64,000 nucleotides of DNA, taken from NCBI RefSeq assembly GCF_001742285.1, contig NZ_MIEK01000081.1, positions 51,871 through 115,870 on the forward strand. Direction: 5' to 3'. The notes beneath the pieces are model-generated. The model did no database searches, was not told the DNA's origin, and was given only the letters and a program-made list of their open reading frames with translations. Numbering within the stretch: position 1 is the stretch's first letter; the number at the start of each line of letters is the position of its first letter. Below, in pieces: positions 1 to 9,222 of this stretch. Source of the DNA: Enterococcus rivorum (GTDB lineage: Bacteria; Bacillota; Bacilli; Lactobacillales; Enterococcaceae). Made by a program: the position numbers and the translations under genes.

Positions 1-885
1 AAAAGAAGCGGAAGCTAACAACCATTTTTTCCATTGATTCGTCTCACATGAATTCACATGAATCGTTTTTTCTTGTAATGATGGGATCTCTGTCGTGACT
101 AAAAAGAAATCTATCGTCGATTGATTTAATTTTTTTACCGAAAAAGTATTATTAATCAAACGTTTTAAAGGTTCGGTTGAAACACCATTCGACTGAATTG
201 CTGCAACAGTAAAGGCGCCAATCTGACTCATAAGACCCCCCAAAGTATCCACTGACATTTTGCTACTAGGAAAAGCTAATATTTTTTGCGTTTCGATTTT
301 TTCCCACATATCTTTAGCCACTTCAAAATCATCTTGGACAATTAAAGCTCCGTTAAGCGCGCCCACTGAGGTACCTGTAATCAACGAAAATGAAATCCCT
401 ACTTCTTTCAAGGCTTGCCAAACACCAACCTGATATGCCCCTCGAGCACCCCCACCTCCTAAAACCAACGCTGTATGGTATGAAAGCTTTTTAGTGATTA
501 CTTGGGATTCACTCCATTCAAATCCATTTTGTGCGAATAAAGATTGCACATTCAAGTCGATACTCCCAGATAATCGAATGGCTATTTTAGACATAAATGT
601 TTTTTTAAAAAAATAATCAAGAATATTAAAAAACTCAGTCCAGCTAAATCGGTTCATATCACAAACTAAAAAATTATGAATTTCTTTATTTTTCAACACA
701 AGAAAAGCCCGAATTGCTTTCCCTTTATAGACTGAATATGCAGTTTGGTTATTTTCTGTTACTTCCGCAAGAAGAGTTTTTCTAGCATGAGAGTGAGTGG
801 AATAGAACGGTGGAATCAGTTTACTCTCACTTACCGCACTCAAATACTGGTCGTATTCTGAAGCCATTATTTTTTCTATTCTCAT
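1..885 (-). CDS. Patatin-like phospholipase with N-terminal GNAT-like region (3' end outside window)
   Basis: The reading frame starts at ATG 885 behind a strong Shine-Dalgarno sequence (GAGAGGTGAT) and runs off the left edge, so only about 295 codons are visible. From about residue 140 it is a patatin-like serine lipase or esterase. The oxyanion-hole motif GGGGARG lies at about 143-149 and the nucleophile elbow GTSVG at 171-175, with Ser173 as the expected catalytic residue. The Asp of the Ser-Asp dyad would lie beyond the edge. Residues 1-135 are not patatin. Their order, including a hydrophobic strand and a late NGFEW segment, resembles the end of a GNAT acetyltransferase fold, but I see no clear acetyl-CoA loop, so this is inference. 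It is transcribed divergently from the carboxypeptidase gene. Confidence 0.85.
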   Translation of the reverse strand, partial: MRIEKIMASEYDQYLSAVSESKLIPPFYSTHSHARKTLLAEVTENNQTAYSVYKGKAIRAFLVLKNKEIHNFLVCDMNRFSWTEFFNILDYFFKKTFMSKIAIRLSGSIDLNVQSLFAQNGFEWSESQVITKKLSYHTALVLGGGGARGAYQVGVWQALKEVGISFSLITGTSVGALNGALIVQDDFEVAKDMWEKIETQKILAFPSSKMSVDTLGGLMSQIGAFTVAAIQSNGVSTEPLKRLINNTFSVKKLNQSTIDFFLVTTEIPSLQEKTIHVNSCETNQWKKWLLASASF

Positions 886-906
886 TCTTATCACCTCTCT
901 GTCAAT

Positions 907-915
907 AGTATACCA
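907..915 (-). promoter_or_regulatory. Extended -10 promoter candidate for the patatin gene
   Basis: On the minus strand TGG-TATACT forms an extended -10 element about 22 bases upstream of the patatin start codon. No good -35 box is visible in the T-rich stretch upstream, which fits an extended -10 promoter. The rest of the 300-base divergent gap (886-1185) holds only this and the carboxypeptidase promoter. Confidence 0.4.
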
Positions 916-1053
916 AATATAAAAAATAAAAAATTTAAGAATTTTTAGAAAACAACCCTATTTCAATCATTTTTCGAGTAAAATAGAATTATTATTACTT
1001 TTCCAGTCAAACATGTAAATTTATATTTATCTTGCGAAAGTAAAAAATTGGCG

Positions 1054-1082
1054 TTTATATGCAGCCAAATTTAGTTTATACT
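1054..1082 (+). promoter_or_regulatory. Promoter candidate for the D,D-carboxypeptidase gene
   Basis: TTTATA and TATACT are separated by 17 bases, matching a housekeeping sigma promoter at 4/6 and 5/6 positions. Transcription would start near 1089 and give a leader of about 97 bases before the ATG at 1186, which has the ribosome binding site GAAGGAG. Confidence 0.4.
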
Positions 1083-1185
1083 GATAGAGGTGACTTACTC
1101 TTTACTAAGCAACTTCTGAAAATGACTGATTACTTAGTAATAAAAAATATATCTATCTAAAAAATAAAAACTGAAGGAGTCTTAC

Positions 1186-2655
1186 ATGAAACAAAAAATG
1201 TTTTTCGTTAAAATAAGTACTATTTTATTACTTAGTAGCGCTTTATTTGGTCTATTTGTGCCTAAAACGGCACATGCGGAAGATATCGTTGATATCACAC
1301 GAGCTGCTGGCTATACAGTAAACGGAATTTATCGTCCTAAGGCATCGATTATTATTGATGCTACTAACGGAAATGTACTTTGGGAAGATAATCCTGACCT
1401 TCCATGGAGTCCAGCTAGTACATCTAAAATGATGACTGTATACTTGGCTTTTGAAGCTATGGAACAAGGAAAGTTTAACTTAGATACAACTATTACTGCC
1501 ACAGAGACACATGCAAAAATTTCTCGAATTCATGCATTAAGTAATAACAAAATTGTAGCTGGAGTAGACTACCCTATTAGAGAACTACTTTCAATGATTA
1601 TCGTTCCTTCTTCAAATGTCGCGACAGTAATGTTAGCAAATCTGATTTCCAATAATGATGAAGCTGCTTTTGTTCAAATGATGAATGATAAGTGTGCTGA
1701 ATTAGGTATGTCAAACTCTATGTTCTACAACTGTAGTGGTGCCCAAATTTCTTCTTTCCAAGGCTATTATGCACCAATTGGCATAGATCCGAATGCAGAC
1801 AATCAATCTTCTGCAAGAGATCTATCTATAATGACTTACAATATGCTTAAAAAATATCCAGAAATCTTGGAATATACTAAAAGCCCGGTTGTTACAGTTA
1901 TGTCTGGAACTCCTTATGCAGAAACATTCGAAACTTATAATCATTCTTTAGAAGGTGCAATGTATTCATTCCAAGGAATGGATGGACTAAAAACAGGTTC
2001 TAGCCCAACTGCTAATTTCAACTATATTGGAACAGCAAAACGTGGAGATACAAGCCTTATCGAAGTTATTCTAGGAGCAGGTAACTGGGCTGATCAAGCT
2101 GGCGAACACGAACGACATCCTTTTGGAAATGCGATTCTGGAAAGAGCCTTTTCTACTTACGAATATAAAAAATTACTTTCTAAAGGAAGCAACCAAATCG
2201 ACGGCAAAGAAATTTCACTTGCTCAAGATTTCTACGGTGTGGTTCCAAAAAACAGCACACCGAAATTCACTTTAGAAAACAATCAATTGCTTTTAAACAA
2301 CGGATTAGCTCAAGTTTCTGAAAAGATTCCTGCACAATCTGTAGAGTATACTGAAAAACAACCATCACAAGGGTCAAACAATAACAAGAAAGAAACAACA
2401 AAAAAAGAAAATACCACAATGACTGATTCAGAACTACCTATTATTGAATATGTAGTTAGTGCCATGGTAGCTATCCTAGGTGGTATCTTTATGGTTCTTA
2501 CTCCGATGACTAGAAGACCTGCTCATGGACGAAGAGCTCGTCATTCAACTGGCATGCGTCCGCTATTCCTTTTAGGGCTTATCTTGTTAGCAAGTGGTAT
2601 TACACTAGGTGTTTTATCTTGGCAAATGGGTACATGGTTTCCGTTTCAATTCTAA
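1186..2655 (+). CDS. [15 protein letters not shown] carboxypeptidase (low-molecular-weight PBP, peptidase S11)
   Basis: This enzyme trims the terminal D-Ala from peptidoglycan pentapeptides outside the membrane and so limits cross-linking. All three penicillin-binding motifs are present: STSK with nucleophile Ser78, SSN at 142-144 and KTG at 269-271. Residues 1-31 form a signal peptide ending in a good AHA cleavage site. The C-terminus is unusual: a charged linker is followed by two hydrophobic helices (about 425-445 and 462-482) with an Arg-rich loop between them, rather than the single amphipathic anchor of PBP5. The gene is monocistronic, with its own promoter and a strong terminator directly after the stop. 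It resembles DdcP/DacA-type enterococcal carboxypeptidases, but I cannot assign the exact ortholog. Confidence 0.93.
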   Translation: MKQKMFFVKISTILLLSSALFGLFVPKTAHAEDIVDITRAAGYTVNGIYRPKASIIIDATNGNVLWEDNPDLPWSPASTSKMMTVYLAFEAMEQGKFNLDTTITATETHAKISRIHALSNNKIVAGVDYPIRELLSMIIVPSSNVATVMLANLISNNDEAAFVQMMNDKCAELGMSNSMFYNCSGAQISSFQGYYAPIGIDPNADNQSSARDLSIMTYNMLKKYPEILEYTKSPVVTVMSGTPYAETFETYNHSLEGAMYSFQGMDGLKTGSSPTANFNYIGTAKRGDTSLIEVILGAGNWADQAGEHERHPFGNAILERAFSTYEYKKLLSKGSNQIDGKEISLAQDFYGVVPKNSTPKFTLENNQLLLNNGLAQVSEKIPAQSVEYTEKQPSQGSNNNKKETTKKENTTMTDSELPIIEYVVSAMVAILGGIFMVLTPMTRRPAHGRRARHSTGMRPLFLLGLILLASGITLGVLSWQMGTWFPFQF

Positions 2656-2660
2656 CTAAG

Positions 2661-2701
2661 AAAACTCCAACTTCCGTTATGACGGTGGCTGGAGTTTTTT
2701 T
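2661..2701 (+). terminator. Rho-independent terminator after the carboxypeptidase gene
   Basis: AAAACTCCA pairs with TGGAGTTTT around a GC-containing inner stem (CCG/CGG), followed by a T run. It begins 6 bases after the stop codon. It may also serve the convergent small gene at 2704 on the other strand. Confidence 0.85.
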
Positions 2702-2703
2702 AG

Positions 2704-2931
2704 TTAGATTGTTTTACTTTGCACTTCTTTTACTCGTTGATAGCCATAACGAATGGCTGCAAAAATGAAAATTAAAGGAGAACAGAAGAGAGAAACTGCA
2801 AACCACTCTACATTATAAACTTCCATAAAAGATAAATGGTAAGTCACTGCATAGACTAATGGGAGACAAAAAATCAGCAACAAATAATATAAAGTCATTT
2901 CAAAAACCATTGATTTATAAAACTGTTTCAT
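2704..2931 (-). CDS. Small two-helix membrane protein, function unknown
   Basis: A 75-residue protein with two hydrophobic stretches (about 10-32 and 42-60) and a basic C-terminal tail containing QRVKEVQSK. I do not recognise a family. It has a strong ribosome binding site (GGGAGG) 7 bases before ATG 2931, which makes it likely to be real. It stands alone, convergent with the carboxypeptidase gene, and is separated from the phosphatase gene by about 100 bases. Confidence 0.6.
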   Translation of the reverse strand: MKQFYKSMVFEMTLYYLLLIFCLPLVYAVTYHLSFMEVYNVEWFAVSLFCSPLIFIFAAIRYGYQRVKEVQSKTI

Positions 2932-3039
2932 TTTTTAGCCTCCCTTCTATTTTTAACTAAGTGTTTTTATTATAAGTTAACTTGCTACTACAGTATAAAA
3001 TTTTACCCCCTCTTTTACATCATTCTTAAGTCTGATATT

Positions 3040-3507
3040 TTAGGTTAATCTTTCTTTTACTTTTTCCAGCCAAGCATTTGTTCCTTCATCTACTAAGTCA
3101 AAGGTTTGTTGAAAATCCCCAGTATAGTAAGGATCAGGTACTTCCATTGTTTCTTTCCCTGCAACAATTGATAGAAACAAATGAATCTTGTCATGAGTTG
3201 TCACAGGTGCTATTCGTTTTAATTCTTTTACATTATTATCATCCATGCCAATAATCAAATCATAGGTTTCAAAATCTTCTTTCGTAATTTGAGTGGAGCG
3301 CATTCCGTCAGTAGATATGTTTTTTTCTCTCAAGATTTTTTGTGTCCCATGATGCGGCGGATTCCCAGCCTCCCAACTACTGGTAGCTGCTGAATAAGTA
3401 AAAATAGATTGCTCTAATTCAGCTTGCTTTACTTTCTGTTTAAACAGACCTTCTGCCATTGGGGAGCGACAAATGTTGCCTAAGCAAACAAATAAAATTT
3501 TTTCCAT
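3040..3507 (-). CDS. Low-molecular-weight protein-tyrosine phosphatase
   Basis: A cytosolic 155-residue phosphotyrosine phosphatase of the usual family length. The phosphate-binding loop CLGNICRSP is at residues 8-16, with nucleophile Cys8 and Arg14. The general-acid motif DPYYTGDF lies near 124-131. These enzymes dephosphorylate BY-kinases and other proteins. A CpsD-type BY-kinase lies about 43 kb away in this window, but nothing here links the two directly. The start at 3507 has the ribosome binding site AAAGGGTG. Confidence 0.92.
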   Translation of the reverse strand: MEKILFVCLGNICRSPMAEGLFKQKVKQAELEQSIFTYSAATSSWEAGNPPHHGTQKILREKNISTDGMRSTQITKEDFETYDLIIGMDDNNVKELKRIAPVTTHDKIHLFLSIVAGKETMEVPDPYYTGDFQQTFDLVDEGTNAWLEKVKERLT

Positions 3508-3604
3508 GTAAACACCCTTTCTATCTATGTATGATTAAATCATGTAACAATAAACAAAGCAATTTATTCCAGTTGATGCTACCATTTTGTTTTCTTGTCA
3601 AAAA

Positions 3605-3634
3605 TAAAAAAACAGAAGATAACTTCTACTGTTT
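3605..3634 (-). terminator. Terminator of the agmatine operon
   Basis: On the minus strand AACAGTAGAAG and CTTCTGTT form a stem with a TTAT loop followed by seven T. It overlaps the stop codon of the rpiR gene, so it closes the transcript of the agmatine cluster. Confidence 0.7.
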
Positions 3635-4430
3635 ATCGAAAGACTAAATGATATTCCCCATCATCTGCACTTTCTAAGTATTGGTATAAAATCAGCTCTA
3701 AAATTGCAATTATTGAAATGTGAGACGTAATTTCCATCTTGTTTAAAAATAATTCATCTGTAAAAACATAGAAATTGATATCACTCATATTTTGAACGAC
3801 ATTATTGTCTGCACCTGTTAATGAAACAACTAAAGGCTGAATCTTATTTTTTAAATACTGCATCAAGTGAATCCATTCTTCATCTTTTCCTTGGTAGGTT
3901 AAAACAAAGACAATATCTTTTGAAGTAATTTGTTTTTGAACGACTTTTCTTGTCGGATGGTCATCGGGAAAAACAACTAAGAAGCCTGCTGCGACAAATA
4001 GGTACTTAGCGTAATTCATCAGTTGCTTGTTCATCCCTTTTGCAAATAAGTAGATAATTGGTTTGCTTTTTAAATATTCTGCAACAGTTATTAGTTTTTG
4101 TGTATCAATCACACGAACCGATTCGTTAATATTTTTTAAGTACTCTTCCCGATAATCTTTTTGGGAAACGACAAATGGACTGGCTTTTTCTTGAATGGTT
4201 TGATTAAGGAGTGTATATTTTATGACCGTCGTAAATTCACTGTAGCCAGAAAAGCCAATTTTTCTTACAAATCTTAGAAAGGTGGTCGTTGAAACAAAGC
4301 AATCATCTGAAATTTCTCGAATACTTTTATTTTTAATCGCGTTAAGATTTTTTACAACATAATCAAAAAGGAGATGCTCATTTTTTGTTAGCTCTGGAAC
4401 ATGGGGATTCACTACTTCAAAAAAATCCAT
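3633..4430 (-). CDS. MurR/RpiR-family transcriptional regulator
   Basis: A 265-residue regulator. It has an N-terminal helix-turn-helix of the RpiR type, where the segment around SIREISDDCFVSTTTFLRF is the recognition region, and a C-terminal SIS-like sugar-phosphate domain with rather weak conservation. I chose ATG 4430 because it has the site TAGGAG. A longer frame would run back into the deiminase gene. It is the last gene of the agmatine cluster, 10 bases after aguA2, so it probably controls this pathway. Enterococcus faecalis uses a LuxR-type AguR instead, so this is a different regulatory solution. A palindrome upstream of aguA2 (5582-5599) is a candidate operator. Confidence 0.82.
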   Translation of the reverse strand: MDFFEVVNPHVPELTKNEHLLFDYVVKNLNAIKNKSIREISDDCFVSTTTFLRFVRKIGFSGYSEFTTVIKYTLLNQTIQEKASPFVVSQKDYREEYLKNINESVRVIDTQKLITVAEYLKSKPIIYLFAKGMNKQLMNYAKYLFVAAGFLVVFPDDHPTRKVVQKQITSKDIVFVLTYQGKDEEWIHLMQYLKNKIQPLVVSLTGADNNVVQNMSDINFYVFTDELFLNKMEITSHISIIAILELILYQYLESADDGEYHLVFR

Positions 4431-4440
4431 TTTCTCTCTC

Positions 4441-5538
4441 CTACCTTCCTTTAGGAATACTTTGAGCGATACAATGAATGTTGCCCCCGCCAAGTAAGAT
4501 TTCTCGAGCAGGTACACCAACAATTTTTCGATCTGGATAGAGATTTTTTAACAGATTTTCTGCTAACTGGTCATTTTTATCATCAAAAGTTGGATACACA
4601 ATTCCTTTATTGGCCGTATAGTAACTGACGTAACTAGCAGTTAGTCGGTCACCTGGAAACCGAGGCAACATGCCATTCACCGGGTCAACTTCTTGACTTT
4701 CTTCGGTGGTAATATACATTGGTTCTGGCATCAGCATTTTATGAATAATTAGTTTTCTTCCTTTTGCATCTGTCTCCGATTTTAATACTTCATACGCAGC
4801 ATGAGAAATTGCATATTGTGGATCTGTGATATCCTCTGTCCAAGTCAGTACTACTTCTCCAGGGCGAACAACATTTAAAATATTGTCAATATTCCCATTT
4901 GTTTCGTCTAAAAAATAGCCTTGCTTAATCCAAATAATTTTTTCTACATTACAATATTCCTTCAACGTAGCTTCAATTTCAGCTTTAGATAAATGACCAT
5001 TTCTTCCTTCTGAAAGCAGAACTTCCTCTGTTGTAAAAAGAGTGCCTTCACCGTCCACATGAATAGAACAGCCTTCCAAGATAAAACTAGCTAAAGAATA
5101 ATAGTCGATATGATTAAATTCACAGACTTTTTCTGCAATCAAATCATCTTGATCCCATGGAAAATAAAGACCATCTAGTAGTCCTCCCCAAGCATTGAAT
5201 CGCCAATCCACTCCACGAACTTCTTTTTCTTGGTTGATTACATAAATAGGTCCGTAATCTTTCATCCAAGCATCGTTGTTACTCATTTCCAACACACGAA
5301 TCTGATTTGGCAACAGGTTGCGCGCATTACGATACTGCTTAGCAGAAACCAACATTGTGACCGGTTCAAAGAGCGCAATGGCAGTCGCTACTGCAGTAAA
5401 AGCTAATTGCGCCGGTTTTCCACCATTGCGCCAATTGTCTGCTCTTTCAGGCCAAATCATATAGGTTTCACGATGGTCTTCAAACTCACCAGGCATCCAA
5501 AACCCATCTTTTCTCGGACTTCCTTCTTGTAATTTCAT
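4441..5538 (-). CDS. Agmatine deiminase paralog lacking the catalytic histidine (AguA2)
   Basis: A 365-residue protein of the agmatine deiminase/PPAD family and close paralog of the enzyme at 6640-7731. It keeps the nucleophile Cys (about residue 356, in GGGNIHC) and the acidic residues equivalent to E. faecalis Asp96, Glu157 and Asp220. The GHVDN motif has become GNIDN, so Asn216 replaces the catalytic His. WVRDCGP has become WMKDYGP, and LEGG has become LEGC. It is therefore probably inactive, changed in specificity, or regulatory. Clusters with two deiminase paralogs are known in lactobacilli. It has its own ribosome binding site (AAGGGGTG) and a 150-base leader that contains a hairpin and a palindrome. 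Confidence 0.9.
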   Translation of the reverse strand: MKLQEGSPRKDGFWMPGEFEDHRETYMIWPERADNWRNGGKPAQLAFTAVATAIALFEPVTMLVSAKQYRNARNLLPNQIRVLEMSNNDAWMKDYGPIYVINQEKEVRGVDWRFNAWGGLLDGLYFPWDQDDLIAEKVCEFNHIDYYSLASFILEGCSIHVDGEGTLFTTEEVLLSEGRNGHLSKAEIEATLKEYCNVEKIIWIKQGYFLDETNGNIDNILNVVRPGEVVLTWTEDITDPQYAISHAAYEVLKSETDAKGRKLIIHKMLMPEPMYITTEESQEVDPVNGMLPRFPGDRLTASYVSYYTANKGIVYPTFDDKNDQLAENLLKNLYPDRKIVGVPAREILLGGGNIHCIAQSIPKGR

Positions 5539-5581
5539 AGCGGATACACCCCTTCTATGTAAGCCTCACATTTTAAATATA

Positions 5582-5599
5582 TCAGAAAGGACTTTCTGA
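5582..5599. promoter_or_regulatory. Palindromic operator candidate upstream of aguA2-rpiR
   Basis: TCAGAAAG and CTTTCTGA form perfect 8-base arms around a 2-base centre, 44 bases upstream of the aguA2 start. On the minus strand it is followed by an AT-rich TATATTTAAAAT stretch that could hold a -10 box. It fits a binding site for a dimeric regulator, possibly the RpiR protein encoded two genes downstream. I did not find a second copy upstream of ptcA. Confidence 0.4.
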
Positions 5600-5625
5600 C
5601 ACCAGTTCTTTCTGTTGGATAGAAA

Positions 5626-5669
5626 AGGCTAGGACGAAACAAGAAACAATCTGTGTTTTGTCCCAGCCT
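5626..5669 (-). repeat. Inverted-repeat element (GGGACAAAAC family) between aguC and aguA2
   Basis: AGGCTAGGACGAAACA pairs with TGTTTTGTCCCAGCCT, matching at 14 of 16 positions. On the minus strand it is followed by TTTTCT, so it may act as a terminator or attenuator behind carbamate kinase. The arm sequence resembles the ends of the element at 31197-31366 and the hairpin at 10759-10793, suggesting a dispersed repeat family. Confidence 0.6.
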
Positions 5670-5689
5670 ATTTAATTTCTATAGCAACT

Positions 5690-6628
5690 CTATGCTGTAA
5701 TAATGGTACCTGTTTCTTCTAATAATAAATTTTTGATATTTTCTAAGGAGGTAATCACGGCTTTTCCTCTAGGATTTTCTTTAATAAAAGCAATTGCCGC
5801 TTCTACTTTCGGTAACATACTTCCTGGCGCAAATTGATTTTGTTGAATATAGTTTTCTATCTCCATTACCGTTACTTTTGTTAAATCTTTTTGATTCGGC
5901 TCATTATAATTGATGCAGACATGGTCTACCCCAGTCAAAATAACTAACATATCTGCATGAACAAGAGCCGCAATTTTTTCAGAAGCAAAATCTTTATCAA
6001 TCACAGCTTCTATTCCCTTGTATTGTCCGTTACGAATAACCACTGGAATACCACCGCCACCGCCAGCTATAGTAACAACACCACTTTCTACTAACTGTTG
6101 AATAACAGGATATTCGACAATATCAATGGGTTTTGGTGAAGGAACGACTTTACGATAACCACGTCCCGCGTCTTCTTTAAAAACGGCACCTGTTTTTTCA
6201 CTTTCTTGATCCGCTTCCTCTGCACTTAAAAATGGTCCGATTGGTTTACTTGGTGATTGAAAAGCTGGATCTTCCTCACTAACCACAACCTGTGTCAAAA
6301 TAGTTGTAGCTAATTTAGAAATTCCTCTTTTTTTCAATTCATCCACTAGCGCATTTTCAAGCCAATATCCGATACTTCCTTGTGTCATTGCAACAGCTGT
6401 ATCTAAAGGCATTGCCGGATTTTGAAGTGTTGCTCCTAATTGTTGTTGAAGTAATAGATTTCCCACTTGAGGTCCATTGCCATGAGTAATAATCAATTCA
6501 TGCCCAGCTTCTACAAAATCAGCTAGATAATACGCTGTATCAGCTAAAGCTTTTTGTTGTCCTTGTGCGCTAGGATTATTCGTTAGAATAGCATTACCAC
6601 CTAACGCAACAACGATTCTTTTCTTCAT
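5690..6628 (-). CDS. aguC: Carbamate kinase of the agmatine deiminase pathway
   Basis: This 312-residue enzyme converts carbamoyl phosphate and ADP to ATP, carbamate and ammonia, the energy-yielding step of agmatine catabolism. It has the amino-acid-kinase fold signatures: [10 protein letters not shown] near the N-terminus, [10 protein letters not shown], and GGGGGIPVV in the middle. I placed the start at ATG 6628 because it has the ribosome binding site GAGGGAG and gives the normal [14 protein letters not shown]-terminus. A longer frame would overlap aguA. It sits 11 bases after aguA in the operon. Confidence 0.95.
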   Translation of the reverse strand: MKKRIVVALGGNAILTNNPSAQGQQKALADTAYYLADFVEAGHELIITHGNGPQVGNLLLQQQLGATLQNPAMPLDTAVAMTQGSIGYWLENALVDELKKRGISKLATTILTQVVVSEEDPAFQSPSKPIGPFLSAEEADQESEKTGAVFKEDAGRGYRKVVPSPKPIDIVEYPVIQQLVESGVVTIAGGGGGIPVVIRNGQYKGIEAVIDKDFASEKIAALVHADMLVILTGVDHVCINYNEPNQKDLTKVTVMEIENYIQQNQFAPGSMLPKVEAAIAFIKENPRGKAVITSLENIKNLLLEETGTIITA

Positions 6629-6639
6629 CACTGGCTCCC

Positions 6640-7731
6640 TCATTTCGGTACTTGCTGTGTAATACAATGGATATTTCCGCCACCTAATAAAATTTCCCTT
6701 GCAGGAACACCGACCACTTTACGATCAGGATAAAGCTCTGTTAATAAATCCAATGCTTTCTTATCATTTGGATCATCAAATAACGGTAAGATAACACCAC
6801 CATTGGCTGTATAGTAATTGGCATAGCTTGCCGCCAAACGATCTCCTTGTTCTCTTGGTAATGTACCGTCTACTGCATCAACCCCCAAACTTTCTTCTTC
6901 TGTGATTAATACTGGTTTCGGTACATACATTTTATGAACTTTTAGTTTTCTACCTTTTGCATCGGTTTCAGACTCTAGGATTTCTAGACATTCTTTAGAA
7001 ATTTCATATTGGGGATCATTTTCATCATCTGTCCAAGCTAAAACAACTTCTCCAGGTTTCACGATATTGATAATGTTATCTACGTGTCCATTAGTTTCAT
7101 CTAAATAAATGCCACGTTTTAACCAGATGATTTTTTCTAACGATAAGTATTCTTTCAACACTTGTTCGATTTGTTCTTTTGACAATTGAGGATTTCGTCC
7201 AGCAGAAAGTAAACATTCTTCCGTTGTAATTAATGTTCCTTCTCCATCAACATGGATTGAGCCCCCTTCTAAAACAAAATCATTCAAGCGATAACGATCT
7301 TTTCGTTCCACTTCACAGATTTTTTGAGCAACTTGATCGTCTTTATCCCATGGGAAGTATAGTCCATCCTCTAATCCACCCCATGCATTAAATGCCCAGT
7401 CTACTCCACGGATTTCGCCTGCATCATTTTTTACAAATGTCGGTCCACAATCTCGTACCCACGCATCATCGTTCGCAATTTCAATCACGCGTATGTCTTC
7501 TGGCAGCATATGCCGAGCGTTGTCGTACTGTTCTGGTGAAACAGCTACCGTCACTGGTTCAAATTCATTGATCGCTACTGCAACATCTACAAATGTTTTT
7601 TGAGCAGGTTTCCCTCCATTACGCCAATTATCTGGACGCTCTGGCCAAATAATATAAACTCCTTGGTGCGGTTCAAATTCACCAGGCATACGGAAGCCGT
7701 CTTTTTTTGGTGAGCTATCAATTGTTTTCAT
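6640..7731 (-). CDS. aguA: Agmatine deiminase
   Basis: A 363-residue cytosolic enzyme that hydrolyses agmatine to N-carbamoylputrescine and ammonia. All family catalytic elements are visible: WVRDCGP, the [13 protein letters not shown] strand with the Glu, GHVDN with the catalytic His216 and Asp218, and the nucleophile Cys356 in GGGNIHC. It lies third in the operon, 13 bases after the antiporter gene. The paralog downstream has lost the His, so this copy is the one expected to carry the pathway. Confidence 0.96.
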   Translation of the reverse strand: MKTIDSSPKKDGFRMPGEFEPHQGVYIIWPERPDNWRNGGKPAQKTFVDVAVAINEFEPVTVAVSPEQYDNARHMLPEDIRVIEIANDDAWVRDCGPTFVKNDAGEIRGVDWAFNAWGGLEDGLYFPWDKDDQVAQKICEVERKDRYRLNDFVLEGGSIHVDGEGTLITTEECLLSAGRNPQLSKEQIEQVLKEYLSLEKIIWLKRGIYLDETNGHVDNIINIVKPGEVVLAWTDDENDPQYEISKECLEILESETDAKGRKLKVHKMYVPKPVLITEEESLGVDAVDGTLPREQGDRLAASYANYYTANGGVILPLFDDPNDKKALDLLTELYPDRKVVGVPAREILLGGGNIHCITQQVPK

Positions 7732-7744
7732 TTTTTATTTCTCC

Positions 7745-9124
7745 TTACTCTATTTTTTCATTTTGCTGTTTTTCTTTGTACTTTTTATCGCCTAAGCGAA
7801 TACAAATTTCTCCGATAATAGTAGCAGCTATCGTTCCGATTAGGATTGGCACTTTTTCACCCATCTCTTCTGAAGACAAAGGAACCACTGAAAAGAATAG
7901 GGTCACTACCAATAAGACTAAAGGAACATACGCTATCACTTTTAATAATCCTGGTCCCCCAGGTACTTTAAAGGGACGTTCTCGATCGGGATCTATTTTT
8001 CTTAACTTCAAGAAAGCAGGAAACATCATAATATAAGAAACTAACAAAGCGACAACGTTTAAGGCAAAGAATGCCCAGAATATATTTTCATTTGGAATAA
8101 AAGGTGCTGCAACAACAAGTATTGAAGCGACAATCCCATTAACCATTGAAGCACCTACCGGCATTTCATTTTTAGGATTCTCTTTAGCGAAGACTTGTGG
8201 TAGATCATGATTTTTGGCAGCATAAAAGGCAACGTAATTTACCCCTAATGCCCATGAAATTAAATTAGCCGCTAAGGTATACATAAATAACAAGCCGATA
8301 ATCACAATAAATGGATTTAATCCACCTACTAGTAAAATAAAACTGTCGATTAATCCACCCGAAGTAGATAATTGATCTGCTGGTACCGCAGCGCCCATGC
8401 CGAATGCAGCAAAGAGATAGAAGAAAGCAATTAGAATTCCTCCGTAAATGATGGCTTGCGGAATTTGTTTTTTAGGGTTCTCCATATCATCTGCTAATGT
8501 TGTAACCACTTCAAATCCTAAAAAGTTAAACAAGATAACCGAAATAAAGCTTAAACTTTTCAAATCAAAGGTTGGTAACAACGCTCTACCTGAAAAATCA
8601 TTGGCCATTCCTTTTGTAACTGCATGATAAATACCCAATACTCCTAAACAAACCATAATCGCAACCTTAGCGAAAGCTGCAAGGTTTAATATCCATTTAC
8701 TATCGCTTACCGGGTAACAGCTAATAATTGTGACGATCCAAATAAACAAAAGTTGAATCCCAACTAAAACCGGTGTACTTACTGTTAAATTAAAAATCTG
8801 AACCATCACTTCAGTGAATAATACAGCCAAACTTGCCATCCATATTGGAAAGTTAATCCAATAAAACCAAGCTACACGCGCTCCCCAACGCCTACCAAAG
8901 GCCATTTTTACCCAGTCATAAATCCCACCATCACCCGTATACGTTGTACCAAGTTCTGCTGAAATCAAACCATAAGGTAAAAAGAATAGTACTAATAGGA
9001 TGCCCCACCAAAAAAATTGAGACGAGCCTACTGCGGCGGCTGGAGCTGCAGATTCGACAACCAGAATAACAACAACCGCCATTAACACTGCGTCAAACAA
9101 CCGAAATTTTTTCTTTTCTTTCAT
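7745..9124 (-). CDS. aguD: Agmatine:putrescine antiporter, APC superfamily
   Basis: A 459-residue membrane protein with about 12 hydrophobic helices and an APC-type first helix. Helix 1 carries VVESAAPAAAVGSSQ, and the following loop contains GGIYDWVKMAFGRRWG. Its position between putrescine carbamoyltransferase and agmatine deiminase identifies it as the exchanger that imports agmatine and exports putrescine. The Asp/Glu-family transporter fold alone would not give the substrate. It starts at ATG 9124 with the site GAAAGGTG. A hairpin separates it from ptcA upstream. Confidence 0.9.
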   Translation of the reverse strand: MKEKKKFRLFDAVLMAVVVILVVESAAPAAAVGSSQFFWWGILLVLFFLPYGLISAELGTTYTGDGGIYDWVKMAFGRRWGARVAWFYWINFPIWMASLAVLFTEVMVQIFNLTVSTPVLVGIQLLFIWIVTIISCYPVSDSKWILNLAAFAKVAIMVCLGVLGIYHAVTKGMANDFSGRALLPTFDLKSLSFISVILFNFLGFEVVTTLADDMENPKKQIPQAIIYGGILIAFFYLFAAFGMGAAVPADQLSTSGGLIDSFILLVGGLNPFIVIIGLLFMYTLAANLISWALGVNYVAFYAAKNHDLPQVFAKENPKNEMPVGASMVNGIVASILVVAAPFIPNENIFWAFFALNVVALLVSYIMMFPAFLKLRKIDPDRERPFKVPGGPGLLKVIAYVPLVLLVVTLFFSVVPLSSEEMGEKVPILIGTIAATIIGEICIRLGDKKYKEKQQNEKIE

Positions 9125-9150
9125 GTTTCATACGCACCTTTCGTTAAAGG

Positions 9151-9203
9151 AAAGAAAAGAGAGAGTAACATTCATTCAATAAACTGAACTCTCTTTTTCT
9201 TTT
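9151..9203 (-). terminator. Hairpin between ptcA and aguD
   Basis: A purine-rich arm (AAGAAAAGAGAGAGT) pairs with ACTCTCTTTTTCTTT across a 21-base loop. On the minus strand the stem ends in TCTTTTCTTT. It lies inside the operon, so it may be a partial terminator or processing site that sets the ptcA to aguD ratio. Confidence 0.45.
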
Positions 9204-9222
9204 CTAAGCAATTTGTTTTTAT

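Noticed and set aside
4431..4523. A longer N-terminus for the RpiR regulator
   Set aside because: It would overlap the end of the deiminase gene by over 80 bases with no ribosome site. ATG 4430 has a good one and begins the normal domain.
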